DNA from: Methylobacter sp.
GTDB lineage: Bacteria > Pseudomonadota > Gammaproteobacteria > Methylococcales > Methylomonadaceae
Assembly (NCBI GenBank): GCA_030679035.1
Contig: JAUXTH010000133.1
Location: forward strand, 1-51,392
Length of the DNA stretch: 51,392 bases
Direction of reading: 5' to 3'
In this document: piece by piece, positions 34,444 to 44,486 of the stretch
Layout of the letters: each line of letters begins with the position of its first letter
Position numbering within the stretch: position 1 is the stretch's first letter
Program-made: the position numbers and the translations under genes
The notes under the pieces: model-generated
What the model was told of the DNA's origin: nothing
The model's input: only the letters and a program-made list of their open reading frames with translations
The model's database searches: none

Positions 34444-35184
34444 TTATGCTTTGCGCCCCTGCAACCTGCGCCTGCGCATAACCAGGGTAATAACCGGGCC
34501 TGAAATCGCGTAACCTAAAAACAACAGGAACAACATCGTTTGCGGCTGCGCCATCACAAAAGCGATACCCAGCATCGCGGCAATCGCGACAATAAAAGGC
34601 ACTTTGCCTTTCAAATCGATTTTTTTGAAACTCCAGTAGCGGAAATTGCTCACCATCAGCAAGCCGGTGCTGACGGTTAAGCCAAGCGCAAAATATTTGA
34701 ACAGTTCGATGTCGTATTTGTACTCCAGGCAAATCCAGATAAATCCGGCAAGAATAGCGGCGGCAGCAGGACTTGGAAGCCCCTGAAAATAATTCTTATC
34801 GGCCGTAGCTAGCTGGGTATTAAAGCGCGCAAGTCGTAATGCGCCGCCCGCTGCATGGACAAATGCAGCAAACAGACCTACTTTACCTAGGCTCGAAAAC
34901 GCCCATAAGTACATCACCAACGCGGGAGCTGCGCCGAATGAAACCATGTCCGAAAGACTGTCGTATTGAGCGCCGAATTCGCTTTGCGTATTGGTCAGCC
35001 TCGCCACCCTGCCATCCAGGCCATCCAGAATCATCGCGACAAAGATGGCGATAACAGCGGTTTCAAAACGCCCGCCCATCGCCGAAGTAATCGCATAGAA
35101 ACCGGAAAACAGGGCTCCCGTGGTAAATAGATTAGGCAGTAAATAAATTCCACGACGACGAGTTAAGCGTTTTTCTGGAAGCAT
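34444..35184 (-). CDS. pssA: CDP-diacylglycerol--serine O-phosphatidyltransferase
   Basis: Integral membrane enzyme making phosphatidylserine, the precursor of phosphatidylethanolamine. The 246-residue protein has the CDP-alcohol phosphatidyltransferase signature DGX2ARX8GX3DX3D as DGRVARLTNTQSEFGAQYD followed by SLSD, and about eight hydrophobic segments, including one starting IYLLPNLFTTGALFSGFYAI. This is the membrane (Bacillus-type) PssA rather than the E. coli phospholipase D-like type. pssA next to leuA is common in proteobacteria, often after ilvBNC, but here the upstream neighbour is arfB. Confidence 0.94.
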   Translation of the reverse strand: MLPEKRLTRRRGIYLLPNLFTTGALFSGFYAITSAMGGRFETAVIAIFVAMILDGLDGRVARLTNTQSEFGAQYDSLSDMVSFGAAPALVMYLWAFSSLGKVGLFAAFVHAAGGALRLARFNTQLATADKNYFQGLPSPAAAAILAGFIWICLEYKYDIELFKYFALGLTVSTGLLMVSNFRYWSFKKIDLKGKVPFIVAIAAMLGIAFVMAQPQTMLFLLFLGYAISGPVITLVMRRRRLQGRKA

Positions 35185-35344
35185 ATCTAAATCAATCCTT
35201 AAGTTTTAGGAAGTCAGTAAAAAACATAGCGCCGAATTATACAATGAGCCTACAAACTGCACCTAGCTTAATCAAAAATCAAAATAGAGGGGAGAAAGAA
35301 TTCCTGCAAGGCATCACGCGCATATTTTGTCGGCCACCAGATTC

Positions 35345-35376
35345 GTCACCCAGGCAGGGATTGCCGGAACCCAAGC
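35345..35376. repeat. Degenerate copy of the GTCATTCCGGCAGGGATGCC repeat
   Basis: GTCACCCAGGCAGGGATTGC followed by CGGAACCCAAGC resembles the left unit of the repeats at 38686 and 39395 with several changes. It is in the 273-bp gap between pssA and arfB, which otherwise shows only the promoter side of pssA and no convincing ORF. Confidence 0.45.
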
Positions 35377-35457
35377 TCCTTGCTAAGCTCGAACAAACTT
35401 ATTTCGGCTTAAAAAACCAATATCATTGTTTTTCTAAGGCACTGATGTATTGAGGGA

Positions 35458-35874
35458 TTAATTGTAATCAACATTCCCTCTTAACGCTTTCAGCCGACCT
35501 TGCTTGGTTTTGCTATCCAAGCGCCTTAGCTTCGATCCTTTGGTGGGCTTGGTGGCTTTGCGCTTTTTGTGTGTTATAGCCGCGCTTTGGATTAACGCCT
35601 GTAGCCGACTGAAGGCGTCTTCCTTGTTCTTTTCCTGAGTGCGATATTGCTGCGCCTTGATAATAATCACCCCGTCTTTTGAAATGCGCTGGTCATTTAA
35701 AGCCAGCAACTTTTCTTTATAAAACTCAGGCAATGAGGACGCGTTGATGTCAAAGCGCAAATGAACGGCTGTTGAAACTTTATTGACGTTCTGGCCGCCA
35801 GCTCCCTGCGCACGAATCGCATAAACTTCAATCTCGTTGTCCGGGATGCTGACCTGGTTGGATATTTGCAACAT
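35458..35874 (-). CDS. arfB: Alternative ribosome-rescue factor ArfB (YaeJ-type peptidyl-tRNA hydrolase)
   Basis: Releases nascent peptides from ribosomes stalled at mRNA ends. At 138 residues it has the usual length. The catalytic GGQ is in [20 protein letters not shown], and the C-terminus is a basic tail ([20 protein letters not shown]), which in ArfB enters the empty mRNA channel. The gap upstream (35875-36136, 262 bp) shows no feature I can support. Confidence 0.94.
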   Translation of the reverse strand: MLQISNQVSIPDNEIEVYAIRAQGAGGQNVNKVSTAVHLRFDINASSLPEFYKEKLLALNDQRISKDGVIIIKAQQYRTQEKNKEDAFSRLQALIQSAAITHKKRKATKPTKGSKLRRLDSKTKQGRLKALRGNVDYN

Positions 35875-36136
35875 TAGCTATCAAGCTCTGTTTGTTAATC
35901 GGGTGACTTTAAATGATGAAGCTCTGTTGTTGATTATACGTTATTGGCTTTTTGACTTGGCAGAGCGTTACTGCACGGGGCGTGTCAGACGAGTCGTAGA
36001 TTGGAGGAGATAACCGGATGCTGAGCCTTATCCCCTTTGTGTGACGGTTTTTATATTTTTATCGAATTTACCTGTTATTAATGAGACGTTATAAGAATTG
36101 ATACGAAAAATGGCTTAGCTTTTGATGCGTATGCCT

Positions 36137-38362
36137 TCAAATCCCCAATGAATGCTCAAACTCCGCCAGCGGCACAGGTTCACTGAACAAATACCCCTGA
36201 TAGAGCGGACAGCTGTGCTGCTCAAGAAATACGCGTTGCTCTTCCGTTTCTACGCCTTCTGCGATAACTTCCATGCCCAAATTCTTGGCCATGCCAATGA
36301 TGGTTTGCACAATCACTGCGTCCGTCGGTTTCAATCCGAGGTTGTGGATGAATGACTGGTCGATCTTGAGTTGGTCGAGCGGCAATTGCGTCAGGTAGGC
36401 CAGCGATGAATAACCAGTGCCGAAATCATCCATAGAGAAACTTACGCTGATTTTTTTGAGTATCTTCATTTTGGCGATGGTGTCGTCGATGTCTTCGAAC
36501 ACCAGGTTCTCGGTAAATTCGAGTTTGAGCCGATCCCCTTTGATAGCTGCTTTTTTCAGCATCGCACGCACTTGCTCGGTAAAGTCGGGTTGATGGAACT
36601 GCCGCGGACTGACGTTAACGGCAAGCTGCAAATTCCGGGTTTGTGCATGGCCTTCCCATCGCTTAAGCTGGGCGCAGGCATTCTCCAGCACCCACTGCCC
36701 AATGGGCACTATCAGCCCGATTTCTTCAGCCAGCGAAATGAATTCAAGCGGCAAGACCAAGCCGCGTTCAGGATGTTCCCAGCGCAACAGCGCTTCAGCG
36801 CCGATGACTTGACCGTCGTGGCGCGCCTGCCGCTGAAAATAAAGCTCAAATTGATTTTTCGCCAGCGCACTACGCAAGTCGGCTTCCAACGTCGCACGCG
36901 CCATAACCGCCTTTTGCATGTCCTGATCAAAGAAACGCAGGGTGTTGCGGCCCGCAGCCTTGGCTTCATACATGGCAATATCGGCCCGTTTCAGTAGTGC
37001 TCTGATAGTATGCCGATGGTTAACGAACAGGGTGATGCCTATGCTCGGGGTGTTTTGGTACTCGTGGCAGGTAAGCTGGTAGGCTTGGTTCAGTGAACCA
37101 ATAATTTTCTCGCCGATGGTTTTAGCCTTGGTAGCGGCTTCATCACTATCCTCACTCAGCTCTTCCAGCATGATGACAAATTCGTCGCCACCCTGGCGAG
37201 ACACGGTGTCGCCTTCCCGCACGCAGGCCATAAGACGCTGTGCCGCCTGCTGTAATAATATGTCCCCCATGTCGTGCCCCAGATTGTCATTAAGAGCCTT
37301 AAAGTTATCCAGATCGATGAATAGCAATGCGCCGTATTTCTCACTGCGCGCACTGGCTGCCAGTGCTTGTTGCAGCCTGTCCAACAGCAATCTCCGGTTC
37401 GGCAATGCGGTCAGCGGGTCGTAGTAGGCCAGCTGTTTGATTTCTTCTTCCGAGGCCTTGCGCTCGGATATATCAGTATGCAAGCCGACATAGTGGGTGA
37501 CGACGCCATCTTTGTCCTTCACTGCGGTGATGGTCACCCATTTGGGAAAGATTTCACCATTTTTGCGCTGATCCCAGATTTCGCCATGCCAGGATCCGGT
37601 GCGATTAATGCACTCCCACATCCTGGAATAAAACGCCGCATTGTGTCGTCCCGAGCTGAACAAATAGGGTGTCTGACCTACGAGTTCTTCGAGGCTGTAG
37701 CCGGTGATCTCGGAAAAGGCCCGGTTGACCCGCAAAATCACCTTGTCGGCATTGGTGATCATGATGCCTTCCTGAGCCTCAAAGGCGACGGAGGCAATGC
37801 GCAATTCCTCTTCGGCGCGCTTGCTTTCGGTGATGTCCGTGAGGGTAATACGTAGCGTCGTCGCTTGATCGTCGGTCATTATCAGCAAACAATCCAGTCG
37901 GCCATAAAAGAAACTGTCGCCGCGTTTGAGCCTCAGCTCAAAGTTCTTCTGCTCTCCTTGGTGCTGTAGTACGCTTTTGATTAGAAGATACCAGCGGTCG
38001 CAGTCTTCCGACGCAACCCAGCTGGTGAAATAACGGTTTAACAGATTATCGCGCTCTACCCCGAGCAGCGCGGCAGCAGTAAGATTGGTCTCGATAATCT
38101 CACCCTCGGGTGTAAGGGTAAAGTAACCAACGGGAGCAAATTCATACAGATTAAGATAGCGGTTATGGGATGCCTCCAGAGCAGTACGAGCGCGCTGTAA
38201 TTCCTCGTTTTGCATCTCCAGCTCGATCTGGTGCACCCGAAGTTCGTGCAGCAGTTCTTCCACCGAAGGCGATGGCGGTGCCGGGGTAAGGGCAAGCCGT
38301 TCCTCGGCTTGGGAGTGTAGCGTAGGAGACTGTTGATCCGGTTTGGTTGATTCGTTGGACAC
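36137..38362 (-). CDS. PAS-PAS-GGDEF-EAL cyclic-di-GMP signalling protein, motifs intact
   Basis: A 741-residue soluble protein. Order: an N-terminal helix (VEELLHELRVHQIELEMQNE, near residues 34-53), PAS 1 (about 60-180), PAS 2 (about 185-305), GGDEF (about 315-480) and EAL (about 490-740). The cyclase site is intact (SRQGGDEFVIML) with an inhibitory I-site RxxD (REGD) five residues ahead. The phosphodiesterase residues are all present: GAEALLRWEH, NVSPRQF, LEFTENLVF, DDFGTGYSS, LKIDQSFI, AEGVETEEQ. It could therefore both make and break c-di-GMP. The N-terminal helix-PAS module resembles that of the sensor kinase at 48659-50572. Confidence 0.93.
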   Translation of the reverse strand: MSNESTKPDQQSPTLHSQAEERLALTPAPPSPSVEELLHELRVHQIELEMQNEELQRARTALEASHNRYLNLYEFAPVGYFTLTPEGEIIETNLTAAALLGVERDNLLNRYFTSWVASEDCDRWYLLIKSVLQHQGEQKNFELRLKRGDSFFYGRLDCLLIMTDDQATTLRITLTDITESKRAEEELRIASVAFEAQEGIMITNADKVILRVNRAFSEITGYSLEELVGQTPYLFSSGRHNAAFYSRMWECINRTGSWHGEIWDQRKNGEIFPKWVTITAVKDKDGVVTHYVGLHTDISERKASEEEIKQLAYYDPLTALPNRRLLLDRLQQALAASARSEKYGALLFIDLDNFKALNDNLGHDMGDILLQQAAQRLMACVREGDTVSRQGGDEFVIMLEELSEDSDEAATKAKTIGEKIIGSLNQAYQLTCHEYQNTPSIGITLFVNHRHTIRALLKRADIAMYEAKAAGRNTLRFFDQDMQKAVMARATLEADLRSALAKNQFELYFQRQARHDGQVIGAEALLRWEHPERGLVLPLEFISLAEEIGLIVPIGQWVLENACAQLKRWEGHAQTRNLQLAVNVSPRQFHQPDFTEQVRAMLKKAAIKGDRLKLEFTENLVFEDIDDTIAKMKILKKISVSFSMDDFGTGYSSLAYLTQLPLDQLKIDQSFIHNLGLKPTDAVIVQTIIGMAKNLGMEVIAEGVETEEQRVFLEQHSCPLYQGYLFSEPVPLAEFEHSLGI

Positions 38363-38396
38363 GTAAACTCCTTACCGTCATTTTAAGGTAGTTCGT

Positions 38397-38512
38397 TAGG
38401 GAAGCGCTGAACAAGTTGATTCCATTCATGGTTCGACAAGCTCACCACGAACGGAATCAACAACTTACCGTTCGTCCTGAGCCTGTCGAAGGATTTAATC
38501 AGCGCTTCCTTA
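38397..38512. repeat. 116-bp MITE-like palindromic element
   Basis: Terminal inverted repeats TAGGGAAGCGCTGA (38397-38410) and TCAGCGCTTCCTTA (38499-38512) differ at one position. Inside, GTTGATTCC faces GGAATCAAC, and a REP-like GGTTCGACAAGCTCACCACG faces CCGTTCGTCCTGAGCCTGTC, the widespread TTCGACAGGCTCAGGACGAA type. No coding capacity. It lies just upstream of the GGDEF-EAL gene. The rest of the 676-bp gap up to the GIY-YIG gene holds another repeat (38686-38922) and no ORF that I trust. Confidence 0.72.
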
Positions 38513-38685
38513 GGTGGCATACAGTGCCTGTAGGATAAGGCTTACATTACCCTCAATCAATAAGCGCTATTACCTAGCAGCTGGGCTGAATATCTTACAT
38601 TGCTTACTAGTAAGCAGCTTTGAAAAGACGGCATTGTTCCTGCGTCAGGGGCGCTCATCTGTATCCGCAAGTGCCTGTAGGACAC

Positions 38686-38922
38686 CGTCATTCCGGCAGG
38701 GATGCCGGAATCCAGGCACAGGGATGTGAAAGCTCACAGACATCCGACGCTTCTATACAACTTGACCTGCTAGGCTTGAGTTACCATCCATGGCACTGGA
38801 TACTGGCATAACCCACAGGGAGGTGGGGAATGCAGATATTGCATAAGGCCATGAATGGCCTGTAGTAGAGCAACGCAGGAGCAGTTGCCGAGGAGCAAAT
38901 ATCTGTCCCTGCCGGTATGACG
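38686..38922. repeat. REPIN-like repeat, copy 1, interrupted by a 97-bp insert
   Basis: Begins CGTCATTCCGGCAGGGATGC and ends CCCTGCCGGTATGACG. It matches copy 2 (39395-39530) along its length, except that 97 bp (38810-38906) interrupt the right-hand unit between CTGGCAT and CCCTGCC. The insert has an 8-bp inverted repeat CAGATATT (38833-38840) / AATATCTG (38898-38905) and an inner hairpin GGCCATGAATGGCC. Copies 1 and 2 bracket the GIY-YIG gene in the same orientation. Confidence 0.83.
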
Positions 38923-39038
38923 TTTCCTCAGAAGACTTGCGTATAAAGCTTCCCTGTCGGAATAACGGACTTTTGTCACTGGCTGGAACATCCTTGCTAA
39001 TCAGCTAGTCATTTGCTGTCGTAGTACAAAGCGGCTCT

Positions 39039-39335
39039 TCAATTGGCAATCAAATCTGCCCACAAATCCCGCCATTCGAGATTAGCCTGTTCAATCAATC
39101 CAAGCTTGGCAACGCGGCGCCAACGTTTAATTTCCTTTTCTCGCAAGATGGCGCTTTCCATACGTTCATGCGCCTCAAACCAAACCAAGGTATGGACTTT
39201 ATATCGCTTGGTAAACCCAGCAACCAGATCATTACGATGTTGATAAACGCGCTTAATTAAGTCGGAGGTCACTCCAACATAAAGCGTCCCGTTCCGTCTG
39301 CTGGCGAGGATGTAAACATAAGGCTGTTTATTCAT
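39039..39335 (-). CDS. GIY-YIG nuclease superfamily protein
   Basis: A 98-residue protein with the GIY-YIG core: YVYILASRRNGTLYVGVTSD near residues 6-25, a conserved arginine in LIKRVYQHRN, and the catalytic glutamate region LREKEIKRWRRVAKLGLIE. It belongs to the small YhbQ/UPF0213-like group, single-domain proteins common next to repeats and mobile DNA in proteobacteria; function unknown. It is flanked at about 117 and 60 bp by two copies of the same palindromic repeat, so gene and repeats may have moved or spread together. Confidence 0.88.
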   Translation of the reverse strand: MNKQPYVYILASRRNGTLYVGVTSDLIKRVYQHRNDLVAGFTKRYKVHTLVWFEAHERMESAILREKEIKRWRRVAKLGLIEQANLEWRDLWADLIAN

Positions 39336-39394
39336 AAGGATGTTTTTTAGAGGAATTCCTGATTAACAAAGAATTGCAGCCAACACCGAAGACA

Positions 39395-39530
39395 CGTCAT
39401 TCCGGCAGGGATGCCGGAATCCAGGCACAGGGATGTGAAAGTATACAGACATCCTGCACTTCCAAATAGCACACGTAAATCGAAAGTACCATCCATGGCG
39501 CTGGATACCGGCATCCCTGCCGGTATGACG
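39395..39530. repeat. REPIN-like repeat, copy 2 (uninterrupted)
   Basis: A 136-bp element: left unit CGTCATTCCGGCAGGGATGC at 39395-39414, continuing to the CCAGGCAC region; right unit CTGGATACCGGCATCCCTGC with CGGTATGACG, ending at 39530. The two units are inverted relative to each other (TCATTCCGGCAGGGATGCCG against CGGCATCCCTGCCGGTATGA). Confidence 0.87.
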
Positions 39531-39591
39531 ACTCCGAGACAACGTTGTGTATAACGATGAATCTCCCCGGAATGAAAACAACAAATACCAC

Positions 39592-42223
39592 CTACGCCTT
39601 GTCAGTAACATCATCCATCGCCAGCAAGATCAATTGCCGCTCACCGGTCTGGCCGGTAATGCTGCGGGCGTTAAGCAGCATTTTGCGGTGACCGATGCCG
39701 GGAAAATCATGCTCCACCAGATAGTCCTCAAAAGCCTGATCCTGTGGCAGGACAGCATCCAGCAGGTCGCGCAAGGCGGGGGCGATCCATTGTCCGCCAC
39801 CCAGCTCGTAAATCGGCCGACCCACGGTCTGTTCGGCCGTCACCTGAAAGCATTGGTAAAACGAACGGCTGGCCGTGACGACCTTCAGTTCATTATTGAG
39901 CACAAGCAGCGGTTCGCGGCACCGTATTGACGATGCCTTCGGCCAACAACCGGGCTTCCTGTACTGCTATAGCTCGGGTGCGTTCGGTAATATTGGTGAA
40001 GGTCAACACCACGCCGTCGATCATATTTTCCAGCGTCCGGTAAGGCTGGATACGCGCCAGGTACCAGTTGCCGTTCAAAGTTTTTACTTCACGCTCAATG
40101 GGCACCAGATTGTCGAGCACGGCATTGGCGGCATCCAGCAGATCATCGCCATCCAGTTCGGGTTTGATGTCGCTCAGTGCGCGACCCACATCCGATGTAA
40201 CCAGGCGGTAAATTTGCGTCGCATCGCGGGTGAAACGCCGGATGATCAGCTGTTGGTCGAGGAAGATGGTGCCGACTTGGATATTGTCGAGCAGGTTCTT
40301 CATGTCGTTTTGCATGTCTGCCAGTTGCACAATTTTGGCCTGTAGCTCGGAGTTTAAGCTGACCAGTTCTTCATTGATGGATTGCAGTTCCTCTTTGGAG
40401 GTCTCCAGCTCTTCATTAGTGGACTGCATCTCTTCGTTGGTGCATTTAAGCTCCTCATTGGAGGCATACTGCTCCTCGATAGTGACTTGGAGGTTCTCTT
40501 TGGTGTAGGCCAACTCGTGCTCCAGTTCCTCGATATGGCGCAGTTCATCCGGCTTGGAGCTGCGCTTGCGCGCCGGTTTGCGGGCTGTCGGCTGCGTTAT
40601 GTCCTGAAAGCTGGTCAGCAGCAGGTTTTGCTGGTCATTCGGGTTAAACAGGGTTCTGATGCTGAGCAGCACCGGGTGAAAATCACCGTTGGTCTTGACC
40701 GACAACTCCCGGCTCAACGCTTGTGTGCCCCTGATTGGCGTTCTGGATGGCGGAACGCAGCTCCAGTTGCAGACCTTCCCGCGCCATCTCGATCATGTTC
40801 AGGGTGGCGTGGCCGGGCGCGGGGCGCAGGTATTTTCCGGTCTCGCCATAAATATAGAGGATATTGCCCTTGAGATCCGACACCACCGAAGCGGGCGCAT
40901 AGAATTGGAGCAGCATGCGCCGGGTCAGTTCGGCCAAGTTGGTCTCCCTGGCGATTTTTATGACGTCTTCCGGCGCTTTGTGCATCGGTTCGGTAGTCCA
41001 GTTCAGATTGCTGGTCAACAGAACCCGGGTTGAAGCGGCGGTGGGAGTGGTGCGATAAAACTTCCACTTGCGGTTGAGCGATGTAAACAGCTCGGTATGG
41101 TTGCCGATGCCCTCCGATGGCGACAAAAACAGCACACCGCCCGGCTTGAGTGCGTAGTGAAAGGCCGGGATCAGGCGGTTTTGCAGTTCCGGTTCCAGAT
41201 AAATCATCAGGTTGCGGCAGCTGAGCAGATCGAGCTTGGTAAACGGCGGGTCCTTGATAACGTTCTGGACGGCGAATACCAGCATCTCGCGAATTTCCTT
41301 CCTCACCCGGTAACCCCCGTCTTCCTTGATGAAGAAACGGCGCAACCGCTCAGGCGTAACATCCTGGGCGATGTTGGGCGGATAAAAGCCGGCGCGGGCA
41401 ATGGTGATGGTGTCTTCGGCAAGATCGGTGCTGTAAAGCTGCACTCTAAACGGATAGTGGTTTTCATCCATTAATTCGCGCAACACGATGGCAATGGAAT
41501 AGGCCTCCTCGCCGGTGGCGCAACCGGCCACCCAGACGCGGAAAACATAGTCATCCGGCTTGCCCATAAACAGTGGCGGCAGGATGTCCTTCTTTAGCGC
41601 CACGAAAGCCTCCGGGTCGCGGAAGAAATTGGTGACATTGATCAGCAGTTCCTTGAACAGCGAGGCAATCTCGGACGGATGTTCCTTCAGGTAGCGAATA
41701 TAGGCTTCGGTGTCCTCAATGCCGTTCTGCGACATGCGACGCTGGATGCGCCGAGGATCGCACGCAAACCCAACGTACCATCGGTGCCGGTGCCGGACAG
41801 AATAATGCCGATAGCCTTTTCGGATTGATCTTCAGCCAGCGAGCGCAGGAAGGCATCGATGGGCATGCGCTGCCCATGCGGCACTGCCGGAATGCTCAGT
41901 TGCAATGCGCCGTGGAAGATAGTCATGTCGCGATTGGGGGGAATCACATAGACGCAGTTAGGCATGACTTGCATCTGATCCTGCGCTTCGGCCACCGGCA
42001 TGGACGTGATGCGTTGCAGGATTTCGGTCAGGATGCTGGCGTGGCTGGGATCAAGATGCGACACCAGTACGAAGGCCATGCCGGTATCGGCCGGAACATG
42101 GCGAAAGAACTGCTCGAAGGCCTCCAACCCTCCGGCGGAAGCGCCCAAGCCGACAATGGGGAAGTTGCTGTCTTGTTTAGGCTGATTTTCCGGTTGAGCA
42201 GCTGGGTTTTTATTCTGGGTCAT
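39592..42223 (-). pseudogene. Broken CheB-CheR-PAS-PAS fusion (MCP methylesterase/methyltransferase type)
   Basis: Reading from 42223 down: a CheB methylesterase domain with its Ser (GLGASAGGLEAFEQF), His (VSHLDPSHAS) and Asp (GTGTDGTLGL) residues; a CheR domain (KELLINVTNFFRDPEAF, VWVAGCATGEEAYSIA, DLLSCRNLMIYL); a PAS region; a long coiled coil (ASNEELKCTNEEMQSTNEEL); a second PAS; and a third PAS-like end. The frame is broken three times. Near 41745-41765 CheB jumps into CheR out of frame, with roughly 100 residues of the usual linker missing. Near 40707 one extra base shifts the frame before LSRELSVKTNGD. Near 39917-39921 one extra base shifts it before EPLLVLNNEL. Intact relatives act as signalling proteins; this copy should not make a full-length product. 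Three separate lesions make sequencing error an unlikely full explanation. Confidence 0.85.
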
Positions 42224-42411
42224 GGCAAGATGCTGAGTTTGCGCGACATTGAGGCGGCGGATAGCTTGAGTTCAGCTGATTTAATAGTGTTTTATCGGGG
42301 CAAAGTCAATTTAATTTGCCGTGAGGCGTTACATCATTTGATAAGCAAGGAAATACGGAAGGCCTCGCTACGTCACTGCCTTAAGTTAAGGGTTGCGCAT
42401 TTTCAGCGGCT

Positions 42412-42516
42412 GGAGTGCAAGGCTGGCCTTGCGCAATATGGAGCGGTTATAGTACAAGGCAAGCCTTGTACTCCATTGGGACTTAACTTCTCCCGTTCCC
42501 GCGCGCTACGCGGGAA
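42412..42516. repeat. Two further palindromic repeats downstream of the FtsH-like gene
   Basis: First, GGAGTGCAAGGCTGGCCTTG (from 42412) and CAAGGCAAGCCTTGTACTCC (ending 42474), an inverted REP-type pair. Second, GTTCCCGCG / CGCGGGAAC at 42494-42516, a stem ending four bases before the gene's stop codon. The gap 42224-42519 contains nothing else I can support. Confidence 0.75.
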
Positions 42517-42519
42517 CAA

Positions 42520-44469
42520 TCAACTTCCCAACAAGGCCAACATTTCGTCCCGGTTAATCACTTCTTTTTCCTGTAACAAATCGGCCAGTTTTTCCAAGGC
42601 CTTCCTGTTTGCGGTGATGATCTCACGGGCGCGTGTTTCGGCTTCTTCGACCAGCGCTATTATTTCAGTATCAATCAGGCGGGCTGTCTCATCGGAGTAG
42701 TTGCGGTACTCCGAAACCTCTGTTTCCAAAAACTGAAGTTGCTGGCGTTTGCCGTAAGTCAACGGCCCCATTTTTTTGCTCATGCCCAGAACGCAAACCA
42801 TGTTGCGGGCAATTTCGCTGGCTTTTTCCAAGTCATTCTGGGCGCCGGTTGAGATGCTTCCCAGTACAATCTGCTCGGCCATGCGTCCTCCCAACAAGAT
42901 GGCAAGCTGGTCTTTAAGTTCATCTTCGGTCGATAAGAACTTCTCCTCTACCGGCAATTGCAAGGTAAAACCCAATGCCGACACGCCGCGGGGAATGATG
43001 GAAATTTTATGCACCGGCTGGCCGGTCGGCACATGCTCGGCAACCATCGCGTGGCCTGCTTCGTGGAAAGCCACCCGGCGTTTTTCTTCAGGATTTAAAA
43101 CCCGGTTTTTCTTTTCCGGCCCGGCCAATATGCGATCGATAGCCGATTCGAAATCTTCTTTTTCGACTTTATCGTGACCGACCCGCGTCGCCATAATCGC
43201 CGCTTCATTGGCGATGTTGGCAAGATCTGCGCCGACCAGTCCCGGCGTACGTCTGGCAACGATTGACAGGTCGATATTTTTAGCCAGCGTCAGCGCTTTG
43301 GTGTGCAATTTAAGTATCTCAATGCGGTCTTTCAAATCCGGCTTATCGACGACAATCTGGCGGTCGAAACGCCCGGAACGCAGCAGCGCTTTATCCAGCA
43401 CTTCGGGGCGATTGGTTGCCGCCATCACCACCACGCCGACCGAGGGATCGAAACCGTCCATTTCAGTCAGCAGCTGGTTCAGGGTCTGTTCGCGTTCATC
43501 ATGGCCGCCGATCATTACCGGGCCGCCACGGCTGCGGCCAATGGCGTCGAGTTCATCAATAAATATGATGCAGGGCGCTTGATTCCGCGCCTGTTCAAAC
43601 AGCTCGCGCACTCGGGCCGCGCCCACGCCGACAAACAGCTCGATAAATTCGGAGCCGCTGATGTTAAAAAACGGCACCTGCGCTTCCCCGGAGACGGCGC
43701 GCGCCAGCAGGGTTTTTCCGGTTCCCGGCGGCCCCACGATCAACACGCCTTTGGGCATGCGTCCGCCTAATTTCTGGAATTTTTCCGGTGTTTTTAGAAA
43801 ATCGATGGACTCGTTAAGTTCCTGTTTGGCGCTGTCTGCGCCGGCCACATCATCAAAGGTGATCTTGGCTTGGGTGTCCTGATGGATGTGAATTTTGTTA
43901 CCCAAATTGAGAAAAGACTGCGCACCGGCCGCCGTACGGCGCATAACCCACGACCAGATAAGCACCAGGATCAACATCGGTATAACCCAATTGAAAAAAA
44001 GATTGCTTAGCCAGTTGTCACCGCTCCTGACCACAAAATCGACCTTGTTCTGCTCCAGCATTTGCGCAAGGTCGTTTTGCCACAACGGAACCGTCATGAA
44101 ATTTTTGGCTGGCTGTGTTGGATCATCCTGCTTGATAACGCCGGTAATAAAGCGCTCGGTGACCACCGCCTTGTCAATTTTTGTCTCTTTGACCAGCTTG
44201 ATAAACTGGCTGTAGGGAATTTCGTCACGTTGCACTTCTTCAACGCTATTAATAAAGGTCAGCGCCAAAATTAATAACAATGCAAAGAAGAGAATTTTCC
44301 CTTTTCTGGAGCTGAAGATTTTTTTATCCAGCGGCTTATTGAGTTCCCGCTCCGGCTCCTGTTTGGATAAATAATTAAAACCGGCCGCCAATAGATTTTT
44401 CAAATAGGCGAATACATTACTCAGCAACGTGAGCACAGTCTTAATAATGTTGCTCTTTGATTCATCCAT
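42520..44469 (-). CDS. FtsH-family ATP-dependent zinc metalloprotease, N-terminally extended paralogue
   Basis: Membrane-bound AAA+ protease degrading membrane and regulatory proteins. The 649 residues comprise a hydrophilic N-terminal extension (1-55) not seen in E. coli FtsH, a first membrane helix (about 59-77), a periplasmic domain, a second helix (about 161-177), an AAA domain with Walker A GPPGTGKT (246-253), Walker [12 protein letters not shown] (301-311) and an arginine-finger region SGRFDR, and the M41 protease domain with the zinc motif HEAGH (469-473) and the third-ligand region [12 protein letters not shown]. All catalytic motifs are intact. Standard ftsH usually follows rlmE (ftsJ); here the neighbour is a protease-domain-only gene, so this is probably a second FtsH. 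Confidence 0.92.
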   Translation of the reverse strand: MDESKSNIIKTVLTLLSNVFAYLKNLLAAGFNYLSKQEPERELNKPLDKKIFSSRKGKILFFALLLILALTFINSVEEVQRDEIPYSQFIKLVKETKIDKAVVTERFITGVIKQDDPTQPAKNFMTVPLWQNDLAQMLEQNKVDFVVRSGDNWLSNLFFNWVIPMLILVLIWSWVMRRTAAGAQSFLNLGNKIHIHQDTQAKITFDDVAGADSAKQELNESIDFLKTPEKFQKLGGRMPKGVLIVGPPGTGKTLLARAVSGEAQVPFFNISGSEFIELFVGVGAARVRELFEQARNQAPCIIFIDELDAIGRSRGGPVMIGGHDEREQTLNQLLTEMDGFDPSVGVVVMAATNRPEVLDKALLRSGRFDRQIVVDKPDLKDRIEILKLHTKALTLAKNIDLSIVARRTPGLVGADLANIANEAAIMATRVGHDKVEKEDFESAIDRILAGPEKKNRVLNPEEKRRVAFHEAGHAMVAEHVPTGQPVHKISIIPRGVSALGFTLQLPVEEKFLSTEDELKDQLAILLGGRMAEQIVLGSISTGAQNDLEKASEIARNMVCVLGMSKKMGPLTYGKRQQLQFLETEVSEYRNYSDETARLIDTEIIALVEEAETRAREIITANRKALEKLADLLQEKEVINRDEMLALLGS

Positions 44470-44486
44470 TGTAATGATGCCTTATG

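Noticed and set aside
38514-38811. Plus-strand ORFs in the repeat region between the GGDEF-EAL and GIY-YIG genes
   Set aside because: They run through repeat elements and have no ribosome binding site or recognisable sequence.
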